Source: Labilithrix sp. (GTDB lineage: Bacteria > Myxococcota_A > Polyangia > Polyangiales > Polyangiaceae). Taken from it: a stretch of 64,000 bases of DNA. The notes under the pieces are model-generated. The model ran no database searches and was not told where the DNA came from. It worked only from the letters and a program-made list of their open reading frames with translations. This document shows, one piece after another, positions 52,860 to 60,346 of this stretch. A program made the position numbers and the translations under genes. The stretch spans positions 1 through 64,000 of the forward strand of contig JAHBWA010000012.1 in the NCBI GenBank assembly GCA_019637195.1, in the 5' to 3' direction. The stretch's first letter is position 1. Each line of letters opens with the position of its first letter.

Positions 52860-53957
52860 ATGAAGAGCACGCTCGCCGCCCTGGTCTTCGCCTTCGCGGT
52901 CACCGGGTGCGCCGCGCAGGACGAGGCGGACGCCGCCTCCCGCGAGGACCGCGTGACCAGCAGCGAGTCGATCGTCGGCGGGACGAGCGCGAGCCTGGCG
53001 TCGTGGCCCGGCATGGTGCAGCTCGTCCACGGGTCGGCGGGCGAGGGCTGCGGAGGGACGCTGGTAGCCCCCGGCTGGGTGCTCACGGCGGCGCACTGCC
53101 TCGACAACACGGCGACCGGCGGGATCACGCAGGTGATCTTCGGGCGCGAGGTCATGAGCTCGGGGCCGGGCGAGCGCATCGCCGTGACCCAGGCGATCAA
53201 GCACACGGGCTTCACCGACGCGTCGATGGATCACGACATCGCGCTGCTCCGCCTCGCCCAGCCGAGCAACCACCCGCGCGCGCGCCTCGTCACGGCGAGC
53301 GAAGGGAGCACCGTGAGCCCCGGCAGGCCGGTCACGGCCGTCGGCTGGGGAAACACGACGGAGGGCGGCCAGCGTAGCAACGCCCTCCAGCAGGTCACGG
53401 TCCCCGTCGTCGCGCAGGATGTCTGCAACCAGCAGTTTTCCCAGATGGGGGGCGTGACGGCGAACATGCTCTGCGCCGGCGTCCCGGAGGGCGGCAAGGA
53501 CGCGTGTCAGAACGACAGCGGCGGGCCGCTCTTCATGATGTTCGGCCAGGTGCCGGTCCAGGTCGGCATCGTGAGCTTCGGCGACGGGTGCGCGCGCGCG
53601 AACTCGTCGGGCGTCTACACGCGCGTGTCGAACTACGCCGCGTGGCTCGCGACACAGTCGGGCGGCGCGGTCGTCGTGGGCGGTCCAGGCTCTCCCGACG
53701 ATCAAGCCGGGCCCGTGACGCCGGACGACGAGCTCGATCCGGGGTCGGATGACGGAGACGTGGACGACCTCGACGACGAGGACGAGGACGAGGACGAGGA
53801 GGCCACGCCGAAAAAGAAGAAGAAGCGGCGCCGGCAGCAGGTCGTGATGCAGTCGGGCTGCAGCGCGTCGCCCGCGTCCGGCTCCGGCTCCGCGTCGGCC
53901 CTCGCGCTCGGCGTGGCGCTCGCGCTGGCGGCGGTCCGCCGTCGCCGCTCGGCGTAG
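52860..53957 (+). CDS. Trypsin-like serine protease, MYXO-CTERM
   Basis: A 365-residue secreted S1 protease. The signal peptide ends AVTGC (lipobox-like). A short propeptide leads to IVGG at 38-41, the usual activation site. The triad is His79 (TAAHC), Asp126 (DHDIALL) and Ser220 (CQNDSGGPL; Asn replaces the common Gly before Asp). After ~290 come an acidic Asp/Glu run and a Lys/Arg block. The C-terminal MYXO-CTERM signal is SGCS, a hydrophobic helix, then RRRRSA. It probably works at the cell surface or is released. No ribosome site is visible, which fits the leaderless mRNA suggested by the promoter-like element. Confidence 0.88.
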   Translation: MKSTLAALVFAFAVTGCAAQDEADAASREDRVTSSESIVGGTSASLASWPGMVQLVHGSAGEGCGGTLVAPGWVLTAAHCLDNTATGGITQVIFGREVMSSGPGERIAVTQAIKHTGFTDASMDHDIALLRLAQPSNHPRARLVTASEGSTVSPGRPVTAVGWGNTTEGGQRSNALQQVTVPVVAQDVCNQQFSQMGGVTANMLCAGVPEGGKDACQNDSGGPLFMMFGQVPVQVGIVSFGDGCARANSSGVYTRVSNYAAWLATQSGGAVVVGGPGSPDDQAGPVTPDDELDPGSDDGDVDDLDDEDEDEDEEATPKKKKKRRRQQVVMQSGCSASPASGSGSASALALGVALALAAVRRRRSA

Positions 53958-54084
53958 CGTCGATCCCGCGGCTCGTCGCAGACCTCACGCGCGCGTCCGC
54001 GTCTCGGTCGCGTCGATCCCGCGGCTCGCGCGCCGATCGCGTCGAGCCCGCCGCGCGCGTCTCGCCTCGGCCGTGAAATGCGGA

Positions 54085-54119
54085 GCGGCCGCGCTTCTGC
54101 CTGGCAGAGACGCGGCCGC
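54085..54119. terminator. Long inverted repeat between convergent genes
   Basis: GCGGCCGCG at 54085-54093 pairs with CGCGGCCGC at 54111-54119, and inside it TCTGCC pairs with GGCAGA. It sits between the plus-strand protease gene and the minus-strand gene at 54159, the place for a two-way terminator. It lacks a T-tract. Confidence 0.6.
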
Positions 54120-54158
54120 GGGGACCGTGTCGCGCGTCGAGGCGCGATCGGCTCGGTC

Positions 54159-54581
54159 TCAGGCCTTCTTGGCGGCCGCCTTCTTCTTCGGGGCGGCCTT
54201 CTTCTCGGCCTTCGGCTTCGCAGCGGCCAGCTTCGCCTTCTTCTCGGCCCCGGCGACGCGCTTCGACGCCGACTGGTACATGTCCCAGAGGCGCGGGACC
54301 GGGTAGGCGCCGAGGCGGGTCTTGTAGCCCTCGTCCTTCGCGCGCTTCTCGATCTCGGCGATCGCGTCGATGAGCTTCGCGCGCGTGCCGAACTTCTCCT
54401 TCACGGCCGTGAAGGTCTTCTGCAGGCGGAGGAGCTTGGCGTTGGAGACGTGGGCCAGGCCCTTCTTCGCGTTGAGGCGCGAGACCCAGAGGTCGTCGCC
54501 CTTGGTGAGCTTCTCGAGCTCGGCGACGAGCTTCGCCTTGTCACCAAACGTCTCTTTCACGGTCGCGATGGGGCTCTTCAT
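54159..54581 (-). CDS. Small basic protein with histone-H1-like tail
   Basis: A 140-residue cytoplasmic protein; GGAGA precedes the ATG. Residues 1-105 contain two similar helical modules (TVKETFGDKAKLVAELEKL and AVKEKFGTRAKLIDAIAEI), apparently an internal duplication. Residues ~110-140 are a Lys/Ala/Pro tail (KAAPKKKAAAKK) like histone H1 and other bacterial DNA-binding tails. DNA or RNA binding is likely from the tail; the role of the modules is unknown. Confidence 0.75.
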   Translation of the reverse strand: MKSPIATVKETFGDKAKLVAELEKLTKGDDLWVSRLNAKKGLAHVSNAKLLRLQKTFTAVKEKFGTRAKLIDAIAEIEKRAKDEGYKTRLGAYPVPRLWDMYQSASKRVAGAEKKAKLAAAKPKAEKKAAPKKKAAAKKA

Positions 54582-54783
54582 GGTTCTCTCCGAGGGTGCG
54601 CGAGATGACTCGCGCGGCTAAAGGGTCTGCCTTCCTAGCGCACGCGGGTCGGTCTCCGCAAGCCGCCCGGGCTCGCGCTCGGCTCCGGTGACCCCGCGGT
54701 CCGCGCCCGCCGCCGGCCTGTAAGGTCCGCCAGAGCTCGCGCGTTCTGTGGGCCTTCGTCGCTTTCGTCGACCTGGAGGACTC

Positions 54784-55737
54784 ATGAGATCACGGTTCAC
54801 GTCGCTCGGAGGCGCCGCGATGGCGGCGCTGCTGGCCCTCGCCGGGTGTGGTGGTGCGGAGCGGCCCGTCGCGTCCTATCCGGACGCCCCCGCGGGCGGT
54901 TACCGCTCGCAGGGAGCGAGCCCCGAGGGGGACGCGTCCTCGATGCGGGCGCAGTTCGAGAGCGACTCGGTCCGGACGGAGGCGCCGGCGGAGGCGCGGA
55001 TGGACGTCGAGCGCGCCGTATCGATCGCCTCCACGGGCTCGGGGGCCGCGGGCTCGGCGTACGCCCCGAGCGCGCCCCGCAAGGCGGCGACGCCGCAGGC
55101 GCCCGGGTCGCCGACCCCCGCGCAGCCGCAGGCGTCGCCTCCCGCGGACGCGAAGAAGGCCCCGAAGACGGAGCCCACCCAGGAGCCGGCGCAGACTCGC
55201 GATCTGGTCATCTACACGGCGCGCTTCACGATGGCCGTCTACCAGGTCGACCAGGGCCTCACCGCCGTCGAGAGGATCGCGCGCGACAACGGCGGCTACC
55301 TCGGACAGAAGAAGGATCGCGAGATCACCGTGCGCGTCCCGCGCGGGCGCTTCGAGACGACGCTCGCCGCGGTCGACCAGATCGGCGACGTCCTCCACCG
55401 CGAGATCGACGCCCAGGACGTCACCGACGAGCACGTCGACCTCGAGATCCGCATCAAGAACGCCCGCGCGATGCAGCACCGCCTCACGGAGCTGCTCACC
55501 AAGGCGAGCGTGAAGGACGCGCTCGAGATCGAGAAGGAGCTGCACCGCGTGACCGAGGAGCTCGAGCGCCTCGAAGGCCGGATGAAGGTGTTGAAGGATC
55601 GCGTCGCGTTCTCGACGATCACCGTCACGTTCGCGGCGCGCGGTGCGCAGATCCAGGTCGCGCGCACGCGCCTGCCGTTCCCCTGGCTCGGCGCCCTCAA
55701 CCTGCCGTCTCTCCTGTCCCTGTCGGAGGAAAAATGA
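54784..55737 (+). CDS. DUF4349 lipoprotein with coiled coil
   Basis: A 317-residue lipoprotein. TGGAGGA before the ATG at 54784 decides against the upstream GTG; the signal ends LALAGC. Residues ~30-145 are low-complexity Ala/Pro. Residues ~150-300 are the DUF4349 domain (RDLVIYTARFTMAVYQVDQG, GGYLGQKKDREITVRVP, ARAMQHRLTELLTKA) with a long coiled coil at ~235-285 (ALEIEKELHRVTEELERLEG). The C-terminus ends in what may be a membrane-near segment. Its stop overlaps the next gene's first ATG, so the two are coupled. Confidence 0.8.
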   Translation: MRSRFTSLGGAAMAALLALAGCGGAERPVASYPDAPAGGYRSQGASPEGDASSMRAQFESDSVRTEAPAEARMDVERAVSIASTGSGAAGSAYAPSAPRKAATPQAPGSPTPAQPQASPPADAKKAPKTEPTQEPAQTRDLVIYTARFTMAVYQVDQGLTAVERIARDNGGYLGQKKDREITVRVPRGRFETTLAAVDQIGDVLHREIDAQDVTDEHVDLEIRIKNARAMQHRLTELLTKASVKDALEIEKELHRVTEELERLEGRMKVLKDRVAFSTITVTFAARGAQIQVARTRLPFPWLGALNLPSLLSLSEEK

Positions 55738-55767
55738 AGCTCGCTGTCGGAGGAGAAATGAAGCGCG
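55720..55767. repeat. 24-base tandem duplication of RBS and start
   Basis: Two 24-base units, 55720-55743 and 55744-55767, differ at two bases. Each holds GGAGGA and ATGAAG, so two in-frame starts (55734, 55758) exist for the next lipoprotein gene. Confidence 0.8.
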
Positions 55768-56276
55768 CGCTCGCCACGCTCCTCGTCGCCGGGGCCGCGC
55801 TCTTCGCGACCGCGTGCGGACGCCCGTTCGACGTCAAGACCGCGCCCGGCTTCGTCCCGCTCGAGAACCAGTCGTCGTACGAGTACCGCGCGACCACGCC
55901 CGAGGGCGTCGTCGTCGCCGTGCGGGTCGTCGAGGACGAGAAGCGCGGCGACCTCGACTTCTGGACGCAGGCGCTCACGCTTCAGCTCCGCGACGTCTCC
56001 GGCTACGCGCTGCTCGACACGGTCGACGTCGCCTCGCGCGACGGGACGAAGGGCAAGCTGCTCAAGTTCGGCCACGACGAGAGCGACAAGCCCTTCGCCT
56101 ACTGGGTCACGATCTACCCGGCGCAGGGCAGGCTCTTCCTCGTCGAGGCCGGCGGCGCCAAGGAGGCGTTTTCGCGCGCCCAGCCGAGCGTCGAGTGGAT
56201 GCTCGCGAGCGTCCGCGTCCGCTGCGACACGGTCGTCAGTCCGGTGCTCGCCTCCCGCACGTGCAACCGCTGGTGA
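55758..56276 (+). CDS. Hypothetical lipoprotein coupled to the DUF4349 gene
   Basis: A 172-residue lipoprotein. The second of two duplicated starts (55758) gives a clean signal peptide MKRALATLLVAGAALFATAC; the first (55734) adds eight residues and overlaps the previous stop. The mature part is a single mixed domain (VVVAVRVVEDEKRGDLDFWT, LLDTVDVASRDGTKGKLLKF, PFAYWVTIYPAQGRLFLVEA), beta-rich. It recalls small periplasmic lipoproteins of unknown function in this lineage. I recognise no named family. Confidence 0.75.
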   Translation: MKRALATLLVAGAALFATACGRPFDVKTAPGFVPLENQSSYEYRATTPEGVVVAVRVVEDEKRGDLDFWTQALTLQLRDVSGYALLDTVDVASRDGTKGKLLKFGHDESDKPFAYWVTIYPAQGRLFLVEAGGAKEAFSRAQPSVEWMLASVRVRCDTVVSPVLASRTCNRW

Positions 56277-56410
56277 GCCGACCGTGGGCGCGACGGCGAT
56301 GGCGCGCGAGGCGGAGCGACGCCGGAGGTTCCGAGGCCGGCCGCGCCCCGCCCGAGTCCGAGTCCGAGCGTTTGCGCCGAGTGGTAATCCGCCACATAAT
56401 GCCACTCACG

Positions 56411-56716
56411 ATGGCGAAGTCGATCCGGATCTCCGACGACCTCTACGACATGGCCGCGACGGAGGCCGCGATGATGCATCGCTCGCTCGCTCAACAGATC
56501 GAGCACTGGGCCGCGATCGGACAGGCCGTCGAGGCGAGCGGCGATCTGCCGGCGATCCGTAGCGCGGCCGTCGCGCACATGCGCGCGCGCGACCACGAGC
56601 GCGTTCGTCGAGGCCGCGTCTCGGCGGATGACCTCGCGCTCGTCTCGAAGGCGCGAATCCGGAAGGCCGCGGTGATCTTTCCGCGCGATGCCTTCGCTGA
56701 GTACGGCCGCGAGTGA
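56411..56716 (+). CDS. ParD-like antitoxin
   Basis: A 101-residue protein beginning MAKSIRISDDLYDMAATEAA, then MMHRSLAQQIEHWAAIGQAV. This is the ribbon-helix-helix-like start and helix of ParD_like antitoxins, which bind DNA and neutralise a toxin. An ATG four codons upstream (56399) is also possible. The C-terminal half is charged and probably the toxin-binding tail. The stop overlaps the next gene's GTG start, the typical antitoxin-first layout, but that gene is a nucleotidyltransferase-like protein, not a ParE toxin. Confidence 0.78.
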   Translation: MAKSIRISDDLYDMAATEAAMMHRSLAQQIEHWAAIGQAVEASGDLPAIRSAAVAHMRARDHERVRRGRVSADDLALVSKARIRKAAVIFPRDAFAEYGRE

Positions 56717-57489
56717 CCGCGGTCGGCAAGCGGGAGGCGATCGTGCCGCGCGAGGTGGTCGATCGGTTGCTCGCGGCGAGCGCCGGCCTCGTTCTGGTCG
56801 GCGGACAAGCGCTCAAGGTGTGGATGGACCGGTACGAGGTCACCCTGCCGCCGCGGATCGCGTACGTGTCACGTGACGTCGACTTCCTCGCCGCCTCCGC
56901 GTCCGACGCGGCCTCCGTCCGGCGACTCGCGAGCGCCCTCGGAGGGCGGACCGTCTTCCCCCGCCGACGGGCTGCATTGACGGCGCTCGTCGGCCAAGCC
57001 GTCAAGGATCTCTCCGAGGAGGAGGTGTTCAACGTCGACGTGCTGCACCGCGTGTTCGGTGCAGACGACGGCGTGCGTTCGCGCGCGGTAGAAGTCCGCC
57101 TCGCCAAGGTGACCTTTCGCGTGATGCACCCGCTCGATGTCCTGAAGAGTCGGGTCGACAATCTCGCCGGGTTGAGGGAGAAGCAGAACGAGCTCGGGGA
57201 GGCGCAGCTTCGCGCCGCGATCCTCGTCGCGCGCGCGTTCCAGCGCGAGGCGGCGGCGTCGGAGAGCGCGCGGCGAACACGAAGGCCCACGACCCTTCGC
57301 TACGCGGGCTTCATCGAGCACCTCGCGCTCGGGGCTGCGGGGAGGAAGCTTGCGCGGCGTTACGGTCTTCACGTCGCGGACGCGATCGAGCCCGGGACCG
57401 TCCCGAGTCGCGAGCTTCTCTCCGCGAAGCTCCCTCGACTGGCGAAGCTGATGTCGGCGGAGCGGCGCGGCGAGCTCGGGCTGTCGTGA
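56713..57489 (+). CDS. AbiEii-like nucleotidyltransferase, putative toxin
   Basis: A 258-residue protein from a GTG that overlaps the antitoxin stop. It has the minimal nucleotidyltransferase signature: LVLVGGQALKVW (Gly30-Gly31), then SRDVDFL with Asp55 and Asp57 as likely metal ligands. MHPLDVLKSRVDNLAGLREK with a Lys recalls the PEDLxxxK segment of AbiEii/MenT toxins. These toxins transfer nucleotides to tRNA or proteins. Paired with a ParD-like gene it would be a mixed toxin-antitoxin pair. It could also be a housekeeping transferase; the family call rests on the short motifs. Confidence 0.68.
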   Translation: MTAVGKREAIVPREVVDRLLAASAGLVLVGGQALKVWMDRYEVTLPPRIAYVSRDVDFLAASASDAASVRRLASALGGRTVFPRRRAALTALVGQAVKDLSEEEVFNVDVLHRVFGADDGVRSRAVEVRLAKVTFRVMHPLDVLKSRVDNLAGLREKQNELGEAQLRAAILVARAFQREAAASESARRTRRPTTLRYAGFIEHLALGAAGRKLARRYGLHVADAIEPGTVPSRELLSAKLPRLAKLMSAERRGELGLS

Positions 57490-57527
57490 GCGTCGCGCGT
57501 CGGTCTCGGCGCGCTCCTCGGTCTCCG

Positions 57528-57965
57528 CTACGCGGTCGCGTCCTTCAGGCGCCGGGTCAGCGCCTTGAGCTCCTCGCGGAGCCGCGCGAGCTCGGACATC
57601 GACAGGCACGTCCTCGCGAAGATCTCCTTCCCGACCTCGGAGGCCTTGCGCTCGAGGCGCTTGCCTTTCGTGGTGAGGAAGATCTCGACCACGCGCTCGT
57701 CGGCGGCGCTCCGCCGGCGCTCGACGAGGCCGCGAGCCTCGAGGCGCTTCAGGAGCGGCGTCAGCGTGGCCGAGTCGAGGTGGAGGCGCTCGCCGATGCG
57801 CGAGACGCGGGCGCCGTCCTCCTCCCAGAGCGTGAGCAGGACGAGGTACTGCGGGTACGTCACCTCGAGCGCCTCGAGCAGCGGCTGGTAGGCGCCGGTC
57901 ATCGCGCGCGACGCGGCGTGCAGCGCGAAACAGAGCTGGTTGTCGAGCCGCAGCGCCTCGTTCAT
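57528..57965 (-). CDS. ohrR: OhrR, MarR-family organic-peroxide sensor
   Basis: A 145-residue repressor. LDNQLCFALHAASR carries the reactive Cys12 that OhrR uses to sense organic hydroperoxides. The winged-helix region follows (VTYPQYLVLLTLWEEDG, HLDSATLTPLLKRLEARGLV, RSAADERVVEIFLT). Oxidation of the Cys releases DNA and derepresses ohr. It lies just downstream of ohr on the same strand, as in many peroxide operons. Only one Cys lies in the N-terminal region, the one-Cys or mixed-disulfide type. Confidence 0.92.
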   Translation of the reverse strand: MNEALRLDNQLCFALHAASRAMTGAYQPLLEALEVTYPQYLVLLTLWEEDGARVSRIGERLHLDSATLTPLLKRLEARGLVERRRSAADERVVEIFLTTKGKRLERKASEVGKEIFARTCLSMSELARLREELKALTRRLKDATA

Positions 57966-58088
57966 TCCGTTCGTTCCTCGGGTTCGTGTCGGGTTCGGTT
58001 CGGGCCTGGTGCGTCGCGCCCGGCCGCGTCGGTCCGGGCCCCCGGTGAGGCGCCGGACCTCGTGCGCGCCCGGTGACGCTCCAGGCGA

Positions 58089-58529
58089 TCACTCCGCGAG
58101 GCGGAGGTCGACCACGATGTTACCGCGCGTCGCGTTCGAGTACGGACACACCTGGTGCGCCGCCTCGAGCAGGGCCTTCGCCTGGTCGCGCGGGAGCTCG
58201 GGGATCGAGGCGACGAGCTCGACGGCGAGGCCGAACCCCTGCGCGATCTGGCCGATCGACACCTTGGCCGTGATGCTGATCGGGCCGGTCGTGATCTTCT
58301 GCGCCCGCGCGACGTGCGCGACGGCGCTCCCGAAGCAAGCCGAGTAGCCGGCGGCGAAGAGCTGCTCGGGGTTCGTGCCGCCGACGCCGCTGCCGCCGAG
58401 GGCCTTCGGCGGGACGAGCGCGACGTCGAGGACGCCGTCGTCGGTCTTGGCGCGACCTTCGCGCCCGGCCGTCGCCGTCGCCGTCGCGGTGTAGAGGGGC
58501 TTGTCGAGGACTGTGGGGCCGTTGCTCAT
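58089..58529 (-). CDS. ohr: Ohr organic hydroperoxide resistance protein
   Basis: A 146-residue OsmC/Ohr peroxidase that reduces organic hydroperoxides with a dithiol. The catalytic Cys65 (GYSACFGSAV) and Cys128 (AAHQVCPYSNATRGN) are both present. Other hallmarks are LDKPLYTATATATAGREG and GGTNPEQLFAAGYSACF. GGAG before the ATG at 58529 supports that start over the upstream codon. Its promoter region (58530-58707) is the AT-richest in the window and holds two inverted repeats fit for OhrR. Confidence 0.94.
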   Translation of the reverse strand: MSNGPTVLDKPLYTATATATAGREGRAKTDDGVLDVALVPPKALGGSGVGGTNPEQLFAAGYSACFGSAVAHVARAQKITTGPISITAKVSIGQIAQGFGLAVELVASIPELPRDQAKALLEAAHQVCPYSNATRGNIVVDLRLAE

Positions 58530-58583
58530 CGTCGTCTTCTCCGTGAGGGGTTGAACCACGTCGCTGGTGAGAGGGAACTTAGC

Positions 58584-58621
58584 CACTATTTTATAGTGCG
58601 CAATTAAATCGCGTACGATTT
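58584..58621. promoter_or_regulatory. Candidate OhrR operator pair upstream of ohr
   Basis: CACTAT-TTT-ATAGTG at 58584-58598 is a perfect inverted repeat. AAATCG-CGTA-CGATTT at 58606-58621 is a second. They sit 55-92 bases upstream of the ohr ATG in an AT-rich island. OhrR operators are AT-rich inverted repeats, so these are good candidates; binding is not shown. Confidence 0.55.
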
Positions 58622-58707
58622 ATACGTCCGACAAAGATTCGCTTTGGCGATCGCTGACTTGCGCGCGAGCTCCACCCGAGCGGCGGCGCCGCCGGGGCGG
58701 TGTGCGA

Positions 58708-59100
58708 TCAGCGGGTGACGACGACGTTCGTGAGCTCGAAGCTGCTCGTGTAGCTCACGCTGCGGCGACCCTGCTGCTTCATGGTCCCGGTGTCGCGGAA
58801 GTCGAACGCGATCGTCGCGACGCACGGCGGGCCGGAGGGCGCGCGGTAGCTCACCTTGGCGCTGCCTTTGCCCTCCTTCCCGAAGAACGAGCGCTTCGCC
58901 GACAGCTCCGTGAACGTGAAGCTGAACCCCGACTGGTTCGCTTCCACCACGCTGACGGGGCGGCCGCACGCGCTCGTGAGCGCGGCTTGATCCTGCATCT
59001 CGCCGACCAGCGCCGGCTGGAGGTGGGCGAGCGGGACGTCGACGTTGCAGCCGGTGATGCCAGGAAGGAAGACGACGACGAGCGGCAGGAGCCTACGCAT
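58708..59100 (-). CDS. Hypothetical lipoprotein
   Basis: A 130-residue protein with signal MRRLLPLVVVFLPGITGC, a clear lipobox. The mature part has two Cys (SACGRPV, GPPCVAT) that may pair and a beta-rich pattern (GFSFTFTELSAKRSFFGK, GRRSVSYTSSFELTNVVV). No family recognised. It stands alone between ohr and the DUF4190 gene. Confidence 0.65.
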   Translation of the reverse strand: MRRLLPLVVVFLPGITGCNVDVPLAHLQPALVGEMQDQAALTSACGRPVSVVEANQSGFSFTFTELSAKRSFFGKEGKGSAKVSYRAPSGPPCVATIAFDFRDTGTMKQQGRRSVSYTSSFELTNVVVTR

Positions 59101-59172
59101 CCTGCCGTTCTATCGAATCGTCGGCCTCGAGACTCCTCCCCGTTCGGGTGACAGGCGAATCGGGCGGACTGC

Positions 59173-59784
59173 TCAGTGGTTCTGGAGCTCCTGCATCATC
59201 GACATGCCCATGCCGAGCGCGAAGGCGAGGATCGTCATCACGAGACCGATGGCGCCGCAGACGAGGCCGCCGATCGCCATCCCGCGGCCGCCGTGCGTGT
59301 GCGGGGACTCCTTCGCCTTGTTCATCGCGATGACGCCCATGATGATCGCCGCGATGCCGAGCGGGATCGACGAGTAGCAGCAGCACGCACCGGGGATGGC
59401 GAGGATGCCGACCACCAGCGCGCCGATCGCGAGGCCGTTCGACGGCTCGTTCATCATCGGGCCCATCGGCGGGCCACCGAAGCCGCCTGGAGGAGGCGGG
59501 CCGAAGCCGCCCGGAGGCGGGCCGTACCCCGGCGGGCCGCCGCCGCCCGGCGGAGGTCCGCCGTAGCCGCCGCCCGGCGGACCGAAGCCGCCACCGCCCG
59601 GCGGCCCACCGCCCGGCGGACCGTAACCCCCACCGCCCGGCGGCCCACCACCCGGCGGACCGTAGCCCCCGCCGCCCGGCGGTCCACCGCCCGGCGGCCC
59701 GTAACCCCCGCCGCCCGGCGGACCGTACCCGCCGCCCGGCGGACCGTAGCCACCCGCCGCTTGAATGCTTCCGTGCTGGTTCAT
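59173..59784 (-). CDS. DUF4190 membrane protein with Gly-Pro-Tyr repeats
   Basis: A 203-residue protein. GAGG precedes the ATG at 59784. Residues ~10-110 are repeats of GYGPPGGG/GGPPGGGG, encoded by a long tandem array (~59510-59760) that could vary in copy number. Residues ~115-203 are the DUF4190 module: two membrane helices (LAIGALVVGILAIPGACCCY, GLVCGAIGLVMTILAFALG) around a short KESPHTHGGRGM loop. DUF4190 proteins are bacterial membrane proteins of unknown role, often with such Pro/Gly-rich leaders. Confidence 0.78.
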   Translation of the reverse strand: MNQHGSIQAAGGYGPPGGGYGPPGGGGYGPPGGGPPGGGGYGPPGGGPPGGGGYGPPGGGPPGGGGFGPPGGGYGGPPPGGGGPPGYGPPPGGFGPPPPGGFGGPPMGPMMNEPSNGLAIGALVVGILAIPGACCCYSSIPLGIAAIIMGVIAMNKAKESPHTHGGRGMAIGGLVCGAIGLVMTILAFALGMGMSMMQELQNH

Positions 59785-59837
59785 GTCCGCCTCTGAGGAA
59801 CGTGGGGTCGAAGTGGGATGCTGCTGGTACGTTGACC

Positions 59838-59851
59838 GAGGCTCGAGCCTC
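59838..59851. promoter_or_regulatory. Perfect palindrome between divergent genes
   Basis: GAGGCTCGAGCCTC, 14 bases, lies two bases before the ATG of the DUF2752 gene and about 54 bases upstream of the DUF4190 gene. It could be an operator that also blocks translation start; there is no Shine-Dalgarno in front of 59854. Confidence 0.35.
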
Positions 59852-59853
59852 CC

Positions 59854-60294
59854 ATGAATTCGTCGACGGGACCAGCGGCAGAGCCCCCGAACGCCCGTCG
59901 CGGCGGCGCGCTTCGAGCGGCCGCGCTCGTCGCCTCCGCGTGGGGGATCGCCGCGCTGCCGTACGTTCTCGGCGCGGCGCGGTGCCCGACGGCCCAGCTG
60001 TTCCACGTCCCTTGTCCGGGCTGCGGCATGACGCGCGCGTTTCACCTGCTCGCCGAGGGGGCGCTCGGGCCGTCGCTCGCGATGCACGCGCTGGCCGTCC
60101 CGACTGCGCTCTGCCAGGCCGCGCTCGCGGTCGCGACGGTCGCGGCGACGGCCCGCTTGGGCGCTCCCTGGGCCCTCTTGCGCGCGCGCTGGGGACGGGC
60201 GGCGGTCGCCTTCGCCGCGGTCGTCCTCGTCGCCGACCTCGTCTACTGGATCGCGCGGGCGCTCGGCGCCTTCGGCGGACCGGTCCCCGTCTGA
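59854..60294 (+). CDS. DUF2752 membrane protein
   Basis: A 146-residue membrane protein with about three helices. The DUF2752 hallmark VPCPGCGMTRAFHLLAEG lies at ~53-70, after a first helix. The two Cys of CPGCG may bind metal or form a disulfide. A hydrophobic C-terminal helix (VAFAAVVLVADLVYWIARAL) follows. Function unknown in the family. It lies 52 bases upstream of gltX and could be co-transcribed with it. Confidence 0.8.
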   Translation: MNSSTGPAAEPPNARRGGALRAAALVASAWGIAALPYVLGAARCPTAQLFHVPCPGCGMTRAFHLLAEGALGPSLAMHALAVPTALCQAALAVATVAATARLGAPWALLRARWGRAAVAFAAVVLVADLVYWIARALGAFGGPVPV

Positions 60295-60346
60295 CGGCTG
60301 ATCTCGACCAGGAGGTCACGACCCTGCTACTCGTGTGCGCTCGAAG

